From assembly GCA_023079485.1 (NCBI GenBank), contig CM041115.1, positions 26,909,505 through 26,973,504 on the forward strand: a stretch of 64,000 bases of DNA. The letters are read 5' to 3'. Below, piece by piece: positions 25,183 through 38,900 of the stretch (position 1 is its first letter; every line of letters starts with the position of its first letter). A model generated the notes under the pieces. It was not told the DNA's origin. It did no database searches and worked only from the letters and a program-made list of their open reading frames with translations. The translations under genes and the position numbers were made by a program. The stretch comes from Archilochus colubris (taxonomy: Eukaryota > Chordata > Aves > Apodiformes > Trochilidae).

Positions 25183-25970
25183 TCACTGTTTGAGGCTGGG
25201 CTGGCAACTAAACAGATGACTTATGCTCTCTATTAATCCTTTCCCATCCCAGAAGGTGAAGAGAGAGATAAAAAGGAGAGAGACTTTTGAGCTAGAAGAA
25301 AGTAAAAACCTTTAATGAGACAATAATAAAACAAAACAAAAAATGTGTTATTGTTGTTGTTACTGTTATTATTATTATTGTGGTTGTAAAAATAATGAAA
25401 AATATAAAAATATATACAAAACCAGTGTCATGCTTGTTTTACACTACCACCACTGAAGAGTGGGCACCATTAGTGAATGGACTGAACTTAGCTAAGACAG
25501 GAACTGGATTCAGGAGTGCATAGGTTAGGAAAATGAATTTTGGGATAGAAGGAAGAAGAATAAGAATGGACAGAATTGCCACAGGACGTCAGCCATGGGA
25601 GAAGAGAGCTTGGCTCTCGTGTTCCCTCAGTTTTATACTGAGTATGACACACATGGAATAATGTAGTATAGAAATCTTCTTTTGGTCAGTTTTGCGTCGA
25701 ACCTCCTTGCAGGAGAGTTGCAGATACAACTCCATTTCTGCCCTTTCACTTCTGGCACGTAAGAAGTTTAGAGGAACTGAGCAGTGACCTTAGTTTCTAT
25801 AGGAATAAGTATATGCAAGAGCATATACTGCATACTGCTCCAGCAATAACTATAAACATCAAGCCCTGTCTGTCCTAGAAGCAGACTCTGTGTGAAAAAT
25901 ACTCTGTGAATTAGCAGGTCCCACCTTTTTCCACAGTCTCCATTTCGGTAGGGGCCAGCTAGGTCTTGTA
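25183..25970 (-). mobile_element. LTR of an avian endogenous retrovirus (copy B)
   Basis: It shares the GGGCTGGCAACTAAACAGATGAC-type block with copy A. The minus-strand poly(A) signal ATTAAA is the complement of 25311-25316, just as in copies A and C. A block around TATACTGAGTATGACACACATGG and the following TATAAACATCAA resemble the U3 region of long avian LTRs of this type. The plus-strand start is clear to within a few bases. The other end (about 25,970) is an estimate. Confidence 0.6.
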
Positions 25971-27820
25971 AGCTTGTAAGCCCGAAGACAACAAGATGGG
26001 TCTCTGTGCTAACAAAGGGACAGTCTGAACTTACTCCTGTGCCTACCTGCTCTAGTTTGTCATTAGGATGCTCCCTGGCACTGTTTTGGCTGACATCAGC
26101 TTATGCTTTCCCAAGCATAATTCTATTCAAATTAGAAAGATTCCAGTGTGATCGAAAGTTTAAATGTGTGGACTCAGTCCAGGCTTTGTAACTTTGCTTT
26201 GGAGACAGATTACAGTCCCTGCATTATTTTATTTAGCAAGACAAACAAAGTCTCAGTGTCTACACAGCATTTAGTAGGGCATAATAGTGCTCAAGTCTGC
26301 TGTGAACAAGCTAGCATAGCAAAAAGCAGGTTTTCTTCAATAAGAGGCCATTTCAAATACAAAAGCAATTTTGGCATGCAGAAATATAATCATACAACTC
26401 AGAAGAATTTACAGAACCAGATAAGAGCCTGCAGAACAACCTAGCAATTCCCCTGGTCCCTGTAAATGTCCTGCCTCAGTCTGCAGGCTCCACAGATAGA
26501 CCACAACAAGAAGTGTGCTGAAGGCACTGAATCTGTAGGTTCAGTCTGCAAGCAAAGAACAAGCTGTCCTATTTTAGAGCTAGCAGATATGTCTTTGGTT
26601 ATTTCACAACTTTGTGTGTGTAAAGCATCCAAGAGTTCACTTAGATTTGCAGATAAAAATGTGCTGAATTGTATTACAAGGAAAGGTTATAGAACTCTTT
26701 GGAAATTGTGTCCCATCCCAAGTAGCCTGTAAATAAATTAATGGAAAATTTTCTTTATTATTTTACAGTATTTACATTTAATGAGGATTCACTTTCATGG
26801 GTTATTTCATTTTACTTTGAAATGCATTTACTTTTGTATACATTCTTTGACTTGAATTCTCATGCATATGCAGGAGAATGCATAAGTAAAGAGGTGAAAA
26901 TACCTTCAGTTATTTAGTTAGCTGGTCTGATAGAATATAGATTAATGAATTTCTCTTAGACTCCACAGTGCCTTTTGTGGTTACAAATGAGGTACATTCT
27001 AAGCACTCTTCTGTTACTTGATTTTAGAGCTCCACTGTCTAATTCTTCTGTGATTTTAACATACACAATGCGTCAGTTACTGGGAGTCTAGATTCATAGT
27101 GCACCATTTCAGCAGTTCTTCTGTCATTCATTATATATTCCAAAAGAATTTATTTTTCTTTTTTGCACAAGTCTGCCAATTTTTCACGCAGCTGAAATCC
27201 CAATCATTTTAGAATACATTTGTACAGAAATATGCTATTAAAAGGAAACCAGAAAACACTGGCAAGCAACATTTCCCTACCCTGAAAAACTGATTTGCAT
27301 TTGTAACTGCAGAACTTGAAAATCCAAAGTAAAAATGAAGAATAAGAACTAATAAATAATTTTCAGACAGAAGTATCGATCAACTTCCTTCTGGGATTAT
27401 TGTCTTTTATAAAGATGACAATCAGTGTTCATATTGATAAACTTTAAATATTTTTAAATTGTATGCTGTATTAAATTTCCAAGGACCATTTACTGTGCTT
27501 GCTATTACCCACCAAATAACTGAAATAAAAAAAATATATATAATTTTGTTAATGTATGCAGTAATTACACCTTTGGAGAAAATGCTGGTGGTTCCCAGTG
27601 CTTTGAAATAGCAATCTTCCTATCTATCAAAACAGTTTGCACACTCAGTACTTCCCAAGTGACAGTATTCAGGCGTTTCCTGTACACAAAACACAGATAA
27701 ATGCAAGTAACCTTACAGAACTGCTTGGGTTTTTCAGTAACCTGAGAAAATAAGCAATGTTCTACATCTTCTCATGTGTATATGCCTTCTTACCTTCTTT
27801 TTGCTGTGTCCATCATCTCT
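25971..27820. other. No gene seen
   Basis: AT-rich sequence. Short overlapping open frames at 26,006-26,732 lie on both strands and have no domain signature. Confidence 0.5.
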
Positions 27821-27822
27821 TT

Positions 27823-27886
27823 CTCATCCTCATCCTCATCCTCATCCTCATCCTCATCCTCATCCTCATCCTCATCCTCATCCTCA
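27823..27886. repeat. (CTCATC)n hexanucleotide repeat
   Basis: About 10-11 nearly perfect CTCATC units, ending some 40 bp before the 3' tail of a minus-strand CR1. Likely length-variable. Confidence 0.95.
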
Positions 27887-27928
27887 CTTATTCAGTGATA
27901 CAGTGCAGCTAATGTAGTGAAGACACTA

Positions 27929-28062
27929 ATAGAATCATAGAATGTTAGGGTTTGGAAAGGACCTCTGGAGATCGTCTTGTCCAACCTCCCTGCCAAAGCT
28001 GGATAACCTAGGGCAAGGCCCCACAGGAAGACATCCAGGTGGGTTTTGAAAGTCTCCACTCC
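27929..28062 (-). mobile_element. CR1 LINE, 3' part (split by an LTR)
   Basis: The complement of the CR1 tail (AGAATCATAGAATG) followed by GTTTGGAAAGGACCTCTGGAG, TCCAACCTCCCTGCC and CATCCAGGTGGGTTTTGAAAG. It is interrupted at 28,062 by an LTR and continues at 28,520. The two halves fit together with only the 5-bp target duplication shared. Confidence 0.95.
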
Positions 28063-28519
28063 TTTCATCATTTGAATATGAAGACTAAAGAAGGAGGGCT
28101 TTCGGATTCTGAGAGGGGCGGAACAAAAAGGGAGGAGTCTATTCCATCCCATTTCCTGCCCATACTCCATAAAATTTGGGAAGCCCAGGCAGCTCCTCCT
28201 CTTTTCTTTCTGCTTGCTCCAGGCTGCACTGCTGTTCCCCTGTGCTTCGTTACCACCAGCTCGCCAGATGCTCATCAGAGCCCATGTCCATTGGGTTGTA
28301 TATAGATACATACATGTATGTATATATTTGTATTCTTTGTTACGTTATCCCTTATGTCGTTACCTTCCCCTGTTAGTAAATCTATATCCAATTGCTTTCA
28401 GTTTCCGATGTAAAGTCTTCAGTCTTTATTCCCCTTTTATCTTCCCTTTGTAGGGGTGGGGAATAGGGAGTAATTCTGCCCTTAGGTTTGTGGTCCTCCC
28501 AAATTGCTAAGCTGTGACA
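28063..28519 (+). mobile_element. Solo LTR inserted in CR1
   Basis: A 457-bp LTR whose start (TTTCATCATTTGAA) matches the start of the LTR at 55,203 (TGTCATCATTTGAA) with the terminal TG changed to TT. It ends in GCTGTGACA. The 5-bp ACTCC flanks both sides (28058-28062 and 28520-28524) as a target-site duplication. A TATA-like CCATAAAAT lies at about 28,168. There is no internal viral sequence, so recombination between two LTRs has removed it. The 55,203 copy keeps its internal region and shows that the family reads on the plus strand. Confidence 0.9.
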
Positions 28520-29345
28520 ACTCCACAACCTCTCCAGGCAGCCTGTTCCAGTGCTCTATCACCCGCACAATAAAGAAGTTTCTCCTCATGTTGAGGTGGA
28601 ACTTCCTATGTTCTACTTTAAACCAATAATATTTTGTCCTATGACTTGGCACCACTGAAAAGAGATTGTTGTCATCCTCTTGACACCCACTCCCCAGATA
28701 ATTGTAGAAATTACTAAGATGCCCTCTTAGCCTTCTTTTCTTAAGGCTAAACAGCCCCAGTTGTCTCAGTCTTTCTCCATAGGAGAGAGGTTCAAATTCC
28801 TTAATCATCTTCATAGCTCTCCATTGAACTCTCTCCAGTATATATCCTTCTCTCTTGAACTGAGGAGCCTAAAACTGCAACTGTATTCCAGGTGTGGTCT
28901 CACCAGGACAAAGTAGAGGGGAAGGAGAACATCCCTACATCTGCTGGACACACTTTTCCTGATGCACCCCAGGATACCATTGGCCCTTTTGCCACAAGGG
29001 CACATTGCTGACCCATGGAGGATCCCCTAGGACTTCTCCATGGAGCTGCTTTTCAGCAGGATGTCCTCTGATCTGTACTGGTAGTTAGTGTTATTCCTAC
29101 CCAAATGCAGGACTCTACACTTGTCCTTATTGAACTTCATGATCTTGATTTTTGCCAAGCTCTCTAGCCTGTCCAGATCTCATTGGATAGCAACACAGCC
29201 TTCTGGTATATGAGCCATCCCCCTCTGCTTTGTATCACCAACAAACTTGCTGAGGATACACTCCATTCCCCCATCCATGTCACTGATGAAGAAATATCTT
29301 CATTCGTTCAATAGAACGAAACTGGACCCAGGACTTATCCCTGGG
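28520..29345 (-). mobile_element. CR1 LINE, 5' part of the split copy
   Basis: Continues the CR1 from 27,929-28,062. In minus orientation it carries the ORF2 C-terminal coding remnants: open stretches at 28482-28814 and 28811-29005. These include blocks such as CACAACCTCTCCAGGCAGCC and AGCCTGTTCCAGTG, and near the 5' edge CACTGATGAAGAAATATCTTC. The copy is longer than most CR1 fragments here (about 0.96 kb without the LTR), but frameshifts and stops show that it is dead. Confidence 0.93.
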
Positions 29346-29496
29346 AAACAAATAATAAGTTGAACTGAGCTAACATACCTCTGGCACAAGCACCTGGTGT
29401 TGTTTCAATACTAAGTTACTGCATGCCCAGGACCAATTTCCCAGTGAAAAGGAAGGCAGGTAGAAGAGCCAAGAGGCTACATGGATCAGAAAGGAA

Positions 29497-29848
29497 CTGA
29501 AGGGGCTTACAAGAAAAAGGGAGTAGGGATTTTTACAGGAATGTGTAGTGAGATGACAAGGGTCCTCTGCATGTCCTCACTACATACAAACCATTTTCTA
29601 AATGGTTTAAAACTCGAAGAGGGGAGATTTAGGAAGAAATTCTTTCATGTGAAGTTGGTGAGACACTGGGATTGGCTGCCCAAGGAATTTGTGGCTGTCC
29701 CCTCCCTGCAAGTATTCAAGGCCAGGTTGAATGGGGCCTTGAGCAACCTGATCTAGTGGAAGGTGTCCCTGCTCATGAAGGGGTGTTGGAACTAGATGAT
29801 CTTTAAAGTCCCTTCCAACCCAAACCATTCCATGATTCTATGATTCAA
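29497..29848 (+). mobile_element. CR1 LINE 3' fragment with tail
   Basis: The plus-strand CR1 3' end: GGGGCTTACAAGAAAAAGGG, TTTAGGAAGAAATTCTTTC, GAGCAACCTGATCTAGTGG, then AACTAGATGATCTTTAAAG and the CCCAAACCATTCCATGATTC tail. It includes an open remnant of the ORF2 C-terminus (29481-29756). Its orientation is opposite to the neighbouring CR1 at 28,520-29,345. Confidence 0.95.
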
Positions 29849-29849
29849 T

Positions 29850-32800
29850 GTAGTTATAGGACCTAAGAAATGTTCACTAGATATCTGAAACAAAAACTGA
29901 ACTAACCCTCACAAAATCAACCAACCAAAAGACAACAAACCTCAAAAATCTGAACAACTAAAAACAGCAAAAAAGGGACAGAACTTGAGTTAATTTCTTC
30001 TAGTTCATGGCTATTCTTTTGCTTATGAGCTGAAAACAGCTTGAGTGAGAAGTTTACAAGAATAAATCCTTCAAGACAGGGAAATAAAAGAGCAGGAATA
30101 CTAAGGAATGTTATTAGCACAAGATTGCTAGACTTGACTGATATTCTATAGTTATACTAAAACTCATGTAAATTTGATTAACCATTGTCTTGAATGTATG
30201 TATTTTTAAAATAGCAAATTTATTTGCTTTGCCCAGCAAAATACATTACTTGTGTATTACTTGAAGTGTAGTTTAAATCTATGGTCCATTACTTTTAAAC
30301 CCATCTGTTACAAAATACGATGTTAAAAGATGTTTACACTATGTTTAAAAAAAAGTATACTAGGAATTCCAGATGAAATGGTGTTCAGTGAAGAAACATT
30401 TTTCCCCACAGGGTTTTATTGAACTAATGTTGGATAATGCATGTGAAAAATCTGGAGTATGGAAACATAAAATACATGTATAGTAAGGATATGTAAAAGT
30501 TGATCTAAATTTTGTATTCCTGTGCTTTACATCATTGTATTTACATAGTTCAGATGAAAGTCAATCTGGAACAAAGTTATGCCCGTCCTCATATGAACTT
30601 TGTGTCTCATATAGGAAGACAGATTATTTCTTAAAAAGAAGAAAAAAAATCAGAGAAAAAGGTAAGATAGTTTTTTCACACTGTTAAAGCTGGAAGAAAA
30701 AATAAGTTTGAACTGTTTAATGATGTTTTAAAAAATGGATTTTATCTAAGAGATTCAGTTTTTACTCTTCACCCATGAAAAGTTGAAGGACATTAATATT
30801 TTAAGCATATTTTCATTCTGCTATATAAAATAGCATGTCTACTATTGTGTTCCCTAGTTTTCTTGTAATATTGATAGTTATAAAAAATTACATCTTGAAG
30901 AATCAGCTAGTTTTGATATTACAATCTTTATTTCAGGAAACTTCTTTTATTGGCTTTAAGACAGTCTTGATATTGTATGCCATAGCACCCAAATGTTTTT
31001 TACAAAATTAGGCCATTACCATGTTAGTTCACTCACTTGTAGTCAAACAAATGAGTCAAATAATTTCAAATGTTAAAATGGTAGCAGAGATAGAAAGTGT
31101 AGAAGCTTATGAAGAGTGTCTCTGACAATGCTGTTAGATCATATATGTGAAATGGCTTGAGGAGGTACTGCTTGTAGTTTAAATATAAGGTGAACTTAAA
31201 AACTCTCTCTGGGACTCATAACTGGAGTTATAACAAAGTCAAACAACTCAAAACAGAAGAGATGGAAAATTATGTAAATTATTCAGCCTGGTAGGCTGAA
31301 TGATCAAAGGTCAGAATGACAGACACAGTGATCCAGGATTACACAGGACAAAGGCCTCTTCTTTCTCCTGAGTTTATAATCTAAAATTATAAACAGTTTA
31401 TACCAGTGTTCTTCACAAAACAATTCATATAGACTTGTACATACTCAGTGTACATACTCAGTGTGAGTTTTTCAAAGAAGTGTAACATCTATTTTCATGC
31501 AAAAAACTGTCCCCATCAACTTCCAAGTCCCACTGAAGAAATCTATCCTTACCCAATAACTAAACACAAATTTTTCTCTCTTCTCCCCTGAAACTGCAGG
31601 CAACTTTGTAACAAGCACCTTCAGATTACATGTTTTCTTCTGGAAAAAACAAAACTGTGAAACATCCCATCACTCTTCCCTCAAACCAAAATAAGAAAGA
31701 AAAATGCTAAACACAACAAAATGCCAAAGTTTATCTCTAAAAATAGCGGAGTTTCCTTTGCATATACATATAGGCATGTCCACAGACTCTTGTCAAAGAA
31801 ATCTGGAAAATCAGATCAGTTGTTTCATTGTAATTTCATATTATCACTAGATAAATCCTTCAGCACACAATTATTTCTCCAGTTTTGAAATGAACTGACA
31901 TAACACATAGTCATTCCAAGATACTAGATCTTTTCTGAAAGAAATAGAAACTTCTTTTTTTTTTTTATGTTTCAGTCAGTTACAGTTCAAATCTGTAAGG
32001 AAGAATCAGGTATAAAAAACAAAGGAAGTTGTCTAGCCATATAATCAATTTATACTACTGCTTTACTACATCATTCTAATAAATCATTAAAATAAAGCCC
32101 AGACTGTAAATCAGTTTTTGATAAGGGAGATAGGTTTTTTTAAGTCCACAAGGAAATTGGAGCCAAAAGTGGGCAAGAATCTCAATTTTAGCATTATCTA
32201 CAGGCATTCATTTTTATATAGAGTGCCTCATCTGCAAAAATTGTTGTACAGAATCATTTGATTTTACCAAATTGGACTATGTCCTGAAAGTTGTCATGCT
32301 CTTTAAAATCACAAGACTTTTTTTGACCTATGCAAAGCCCATGGGGAGCAAATCTCCAGCTTCCATGTAATGAATGAAACATCACAGTGATGAATTGAAA
32401 TTTGCTCTTTTAAGCAATTTTTTTTTTTTTGGTGATATAAAGTTGTAGTGTGTGTGAATAAAAAAAAAAACCTCCAAAATATAAATCCTTTTATTCCTAT
32501 GTGACAAAACACGTTTCCTGTTGATACAACCTTGTGAAAAAAGTTTCATCACCATTTGTTTCAGCCACATATTCTCATTCACAATATTGCTTAAAGAACA
32601 AAATACATTTACCTTATGGGTTAGAATGTTGACTTATAACAGATGCTAGATGATGCTGATAGAGTAAACTCTTGACTTAAACTATCACAGCCTCTTTACT
32701 AAATCTTCGTTCAATGCTAGAACTAAAATTTATGTACTATTTACTTTTGCTACTATTTACTTAAGATTTTCTGACCATATTACTTCAATTCTCTACTTTT

Positions 32801-35689
32801 TAGAAAGTGACAGAAACAGAAAAATGAAGGCATGCAAAGAAAAACATGAGGAAAAAGAACACGAATCACATGTATTTTTTCTTTGTCCCATGGCTTTTTA
32901 CTGTTTTAATCTTTACCAACCCCACACTTAATGAGTATCTCAGAGAATGGCACAACCCTTTGTTCTGACATGTTCCGGATACTTAGGAGACTACTGGGTC
33001 ATTTCAGAATCAATATCTGCGTTTTATCCTTTTCTAAGTACTGACCTCTCATTTCACTGGGATTTTTAGGTTATTACTTGTTCCCCAGACTTGCAAGGGA
33101 CAAGCTGAGGAACTGGAGGGAAATAGTAGTCCTTTGTTAGCTTTTTTGCAAGACTTTGGGCTGGCAAAAGAGATATCTCGTGTCCAGAATTTAAGTGGGA
33201 AAAAGCTGCAAATCCAGGCTCTGTGATTCTACAGTGACATAAGAAGTAAAAGCTTAAAAGAGAAAAGTTTCAATCTAATCATAAGCAGCTAGAGAAACCC
33301 TGTGTCCCAGCTGTGATCTCAGGAGAGCCATTAGGGTGTTGTGAAATGTATGTGTCCCAGATAACTGAGACCCATGGAGATCAACTTAAATAATGACCAT
33401 AAGAAGGTTAGCAATTGCTGAATAGAAGCAGAAGTAGCACAGCCCTTCATATATCTATCCCCATGGCACCTATAAAACTTGAAGTGCATAGAACATGTTT
33501 AACTTTGGCTGAACTTGATAAACAATCTGAACAGGGTAAGAAATGCTTAAGAAGCCTCTCCCGCTTTCTGTGCTAACCCACTAACTATTCAAACATATAG
33601 AGAGCTTCAACTGCAAGGCATTTCCAGTGTGTTCTTAACCATTCCAGTAATAAGTACTGCATCTCAGCACTACAACTGTATTTATTCGTATGAATCCCAC
33701 TGGTTTCAGTACTGTACATCTCTGGGTGTCCAGCTGCTAAGACAACCTTGTCTTGATTTTTAAACTCGAATTTCTTTCCAGAATGGGCTTTTGCAGAAAA
33801 AAGGAACTATGTAACATACATGACAAAAAAAATCCATATAGTTTACTTCTGGCTAAGGCCACATGAATCTTTATGTATGTATTTTTAAATACCAAAAAGT
33901 TATTTCACATTGGTTCTCGGGTCCTCATTCACCCGCATACCATTTTGTCTAGTTGCCCACATTAGCATATCTTACGATGGGAAGTTCATTATATTTTTAC
34001 TGAAGAGGAAAGAGAGGAAGGCAAAAACTGGAAGGTTTCTATTGAATCAGGAGAGCATGGAAGGCAGCAGAGTCCTGTGCAGACCTTTCTCTCAGAATTT
34101 AAGGCATCCATGCACTGCTTGAAGTGTTTTCTCAGGAGCTACTGCAACAGAGGTGTGTTCCTGTGAATTTTCAATTCTTTTTTTTTTTTTGTAAATTGCG
34201 TGTTCATCCACTTCTTAACGTGTACCTAAGTCCATTCACAGAAGTACAGTTAGTTTCTGGGCTGAAATAAAGAACAGTAAATTATAAGTGTGAAACAGTA
34301 CTTCTGAAAGAGTTTTTCAAATTCTTCTAACTTTTAATACTTCAGTTTCTTTCCAGTCAAGCAAAGGAGTGAAGTTTGGCTTTGTTCTCAAACAAAGTGG
34401 AAGAGGAGGTCAATGCAGACACAAACTCATTTCACCTGTGTGCCAGGTGACCCCTAGACTAAGACAAGCAGGCAATATGTAGCTGAAATCAACACCCAAC
34501 TCTGTTTGCTACAGCTGATTAAAGTGAATTACCTTCATTTCCCCTCAAAGCACCCACATGAGGACACCTAACACAGTCTCATCTGTCTTCACATTCAGTG
34601 ATGTGAGTGGCAATTTTTTTCTCTTAAGCTTGAGAGATTTTATTGGGGATGTGATAAATTACTATTACTCATATACACTTTAAAAGCAAAATCGAACAGA
34701 ACTGTCTTGGCCAGAGGCCCAACATACAGTGTAAACTGCAAATTACAAAATGATTTTTATTACTAATCACCTTGTATGATTCTTTAAAAAATTAATTAAG
34801 TTTGACCTCACTTTCTAAGAGAAGCATAAGAGTGGCTTCTCTCAGATAGCTGTAGCAGTTCCTTAAAATAAAGTCTACATAAATTCACTAATGCTGTGGC
34901 TTACTCTTTTATGTTACAAGCAGCTTTTGCTTTATAGCATCATTGAGTTTAGAAAAAATAAAGAGCCCATTTTACCCTATTTTGCCTCATTTACCTGAAC
35001 CTTCATTCTCTATTCTCATGCCAGACCAAACTCTCTTGCAGCCTTGGAATTATTTGTTTCAGTGTTTCCTTGTCACTATTTTTCATTGCTGCATATACTT
35101 CAATATTTGTGTAAGGAGAACTTAGTGATGGATGAAGCAGAAACAACTGTGCTGCTACAATAAATAAATTGTATATCAAGTTTTTCCAGGGAGAAGAAAT
35201 GTGCTAACGAGGAGGTAAGCTTTAGTGATGAATGAAAAAAATCAATTAAACCACAGCAACTTTAAGATATATAAAACATTTTAAAGATATTCTTTAAGAG
35301 AACAATATTAAATAGTTTTTAAATATATGACAAACATTCTTCTGTTCACAGCTCCTAACTTATTAAGATCAGGGGAAATTTCTTCAACACAAATTAAATA
35401 TAAAGGTTCCATTTGTATTGATATAGCTAATTTTACATTTCCCAGTGTTTATTATACCAATACAAACGCTTTCCTGGAACACCAGCAGGAGAGGAACTCA
35501 AGATGGATCAAGTGTGCAAAGCAATGAAAAAAGATGTCCAAGATATCACACTGCCTCTGATTTTGAATGCCTGTGAAAATTAGTGTCAACATTAAGATAA
35601 AAGAATATTAAGGACAGAGACTCTTTTTACTGAGTTATATATTTTTCTGAGGCTTTTTTTCCCATTTCTGTTTAACTATACAATGATAT
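29850..35689. other. Gene-free AT-rich stretch
   Basis: Nearly 6 kb without any gene or repeat family that I can support. Only short A or T runs and chance open frames of 60-70 codons are visible. Confidence 0.55.
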
Positions 35690-35955
35690 AATCATAGAAT
35701 GTCTCAGGTTGGAAGGGATCTTAAGAGTTTTCTGATTTAATGTTTCATGTGAGAAGGAGCCTAGATGACATTACCTACCATATTGTTCAATCACCTCTAC
35801 AAAACCTCCAAGAAAAGGATGCACCAGACTGTGGGAGTGTTTGTTCTAGTGACTGATTATTCTCACTGCAAAAAGATTCTTCTATCAAGTTTACATAACA
35901 GTTTACTGTTTCTAATTTATTCTCAGTGGTCCTGTGTGCCTAAAATCTAGTTAAA
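35690..35955 (-). mobile_element. CR1 LINE 3' fragment
   Basis: It begins ATCATAGAATGTCTCAGGTTGG with the GGAAGGGATCTTAAGAG block, the complement of the CR1 3' end. A more diverged continuation includes CACTGCAAAAAGATTCTTCT. Divergence rises to the right. Confidence 0.8.
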
Positions 35956-38900
35956 CACAGTTCAAACTACTGTTTACATAGCTAAAGCATAAACACTAGT
36001 ATAGTTATGACCTATGAGGCATCTCCTGTGGTAACAAGAGGTAAACAACCTCTTACCTATACTAATAATCAGCTCCTGTGTCAATAATTCAAAACAAAGG
36101 AGGCAGAATGTTTTATCAATCTCTGAGACTAAAGAAGTGGGGTATTTTTCAGCTCTTTGCTTACACTGTTCAATTTTTTTGTGTGTTAATCAAAAGGGAG
36201 AAGGAGCATTCCTCATTAACGATATGTTAAGAGTCAAGATTAACAGTTTAAGATTGGAACTGGAAAGCTCCATCAGGATTTCAGATGAATAGTGAGAGAT
36301 GGGAAATGCTCTGAGATAATAACTACCCACTCATTCCTTCTTCACAACTTTCTTTCCATGAATTATCTCACTTCTCTCTGCTAGCTTGAAAAGCTGGTGC
36401 ACCAGAACGTCCCATGAAGAAAATACGGCAAAGAGCAACAATGCTGAGCTGAGGGAAGACACAAAAAAACACTCAGAGAATAAGAGCAGATAAGAACCAC
36501 TTCAAACAGTGAAAGGGGGAGGTCGAAGGCCTGGAAGTATGCAGAGGAGAAAGCTCTAACTATTTTTGAGGAAAAGAGATACATAAGCTACCAGGGAAAA
36601 TTGTTGGATTGTAGACAGATATTTGCAGGTGTGAAATGATGTCTGCTTATTCATTTCTTTCTGTTGAATAATTTTCCTCTCTCAAGGACTGACATCGTTC
36701 TTAGTAAGGCCCTTAAAATGTATTAATCAACAGGAAGAGGCATAGAACTGCTTCCAGTGCCTTGATTCTTTTATTTAATTTTAGCTTGCGGTATTTATAT
36801 ATGTCGACTTCAACACAAGCTGCTAAATTTTTACAGCTTTGTTGTTCAGGTGTCAACCCTTTTACTCTAAAGGAGTAACTCTGACCTACTCACCTAAATC
36901 TCCAGTGACAGAAGCTCTGCTTGAAAGCTGATAGTCTGGTATGACCACAACTGATTAAAAGACCACCATATTAATGTTCTCTTCCTCACTTCATTGAGAA
37001 AAGAAAAACATTGCATAGTGCATTAGGTAAATATGAAGAAAAAGATCAGCTCCATTTATTATCATCCAAAGCTTACACTATTTTATATGTTTCACATATG
37101 AATAAATTATAAGATTGATTTTGAATACAATAAGTGTAAAAATAGTAGCTGTCTGACTACTGGGATCCAGCAGAGGACCCCAAATAATGGTCATGGGGGG
37201 AAACCTGAGTTAGGTAGTACAAACAATTGCAAATTCCAGGTCCTGAGCTCATCATAGAAGTCCACTTTGGACAGCTGTTGTTACAGTACTGTGTTACGTA
37301 ATGTTATGGTATGATTATGGTATGATCTTTAGAATAAAAAAAACAACAAAAAAAAATCAGTACCTAAGGATGAGGATAAAACTGTTCATAGGTTCAGTGG
37401 TAAAGTTCTTTATTTTTTTTATTTTTTAGTCTTGCAATCCTTGCAATCCCCTATCCTAGGACAGAGGTTCGTGTCTGTGATTAAAGATTTCTACATAAAA
37501 CATAGAGTAAACCACTATGTGAAAAGTTCAGATTCTTTTCCTACCCTCTATATTCTCCCTTTAGTTTAGTTACAGTGTTGCCCTATGCATTTTCACCTTG
37601 CTATACAATCGGGACACTGCATAGAAGATCTGCACATGGGTTGGTATGGATATATTTTAAAAATACTTAATTCAACATTGACAGCCTCACCATATGAAGT
37701 CAAGAAGTGCTGACATAATATCCCCACAGGCTTTTGGAAATAAAAAAGGTGAACACAGAAGGATTGAAATAGTATGTAGGACAGATAGACTGAACAAATA
37801 GAACAGGAGACAATTTTGTACAAGTTATTTCCAGGCTACAAGCAATTGACCTATATAACTAGAATCCCATTGTTCTCATCTGTGATTGTTAAAGTATTTC
37901 TGCTTCTCACAAAAAAAGGTTACACAGAATGTTTTTGTTTTCTGTTTTATCATCCATTAAATCAAAAACACATGAATGAGGTTTATATGCAATGTCATGT
38001 GGAAATCATTAATAGTGCTTTACTTCTCAACAAAGTACCCAATACTGTACTCCTTAAGTAAGAAAAACCATTCTGAAGTCACTGAGTTTTTACTGCGTAA
38101 GAGGAAAAAAACCTGAGTACTATATGTGATAATCTGTAGGCTACTAAAACTGCCCAGTAACCCTTATGTTTGTCCTTTTTGAAAATAGACACATTTTCTT
38201 TGTAAGATGTAATTCTTGCTATAGAGTGAGTGATTTTCTGTTCAACTGGAGATCAATTTGGCTTCCACAAAGCCAAATGGAAAACTCTCACTGACCTCCA
38301 TAGGGATCAGGATTAAGACTTTTATGTAGTTCCTTTATAAGGAATCTTCTGTGTAAACAGGCTGTCACCTTTCCAGTTAGCTGTAGATATAAATGTGTTG
38401 TTTTGTCAGTGTCAATCACACATTTCTTGACAAAGAGATTGCAGAAAATTTACATGAACATTGCAAGGCGAAAATGCAAAAATCAGACACACTTAAACCT
38501 ATAAATATTTTCTACAAAAGGCTCCTATTAGTTTTTGGTTTTTTTTTTTTTTTAGTTAATAAATGCTTCCAAATATTATTAATCTTTATCTTAACTCAAG
38601 CTCATGGAAATCAATTGCAAAAGATAAATTTTTCATAACAGTGAATAGGAGTGAATTATTTTTGCCTTTGAGAACTAAAACATACAGATAAGAAGCATAA
38701 TTATAATTCCCAAGATAGAAAGGTTATTATATGATATGCTAAATATTATACATCAAATTCTGCTTATACTTCCTGTTATTCTGACTTTTAACATTTGCAT
38801 ATTATTTTTCTACAAATACGTCATGATGATTTCTCCACATCATAAGATCTTTGCCACTGGAAAACAAAGATGGAAGCAAAAAACTGGAAAGAATTTTCAG

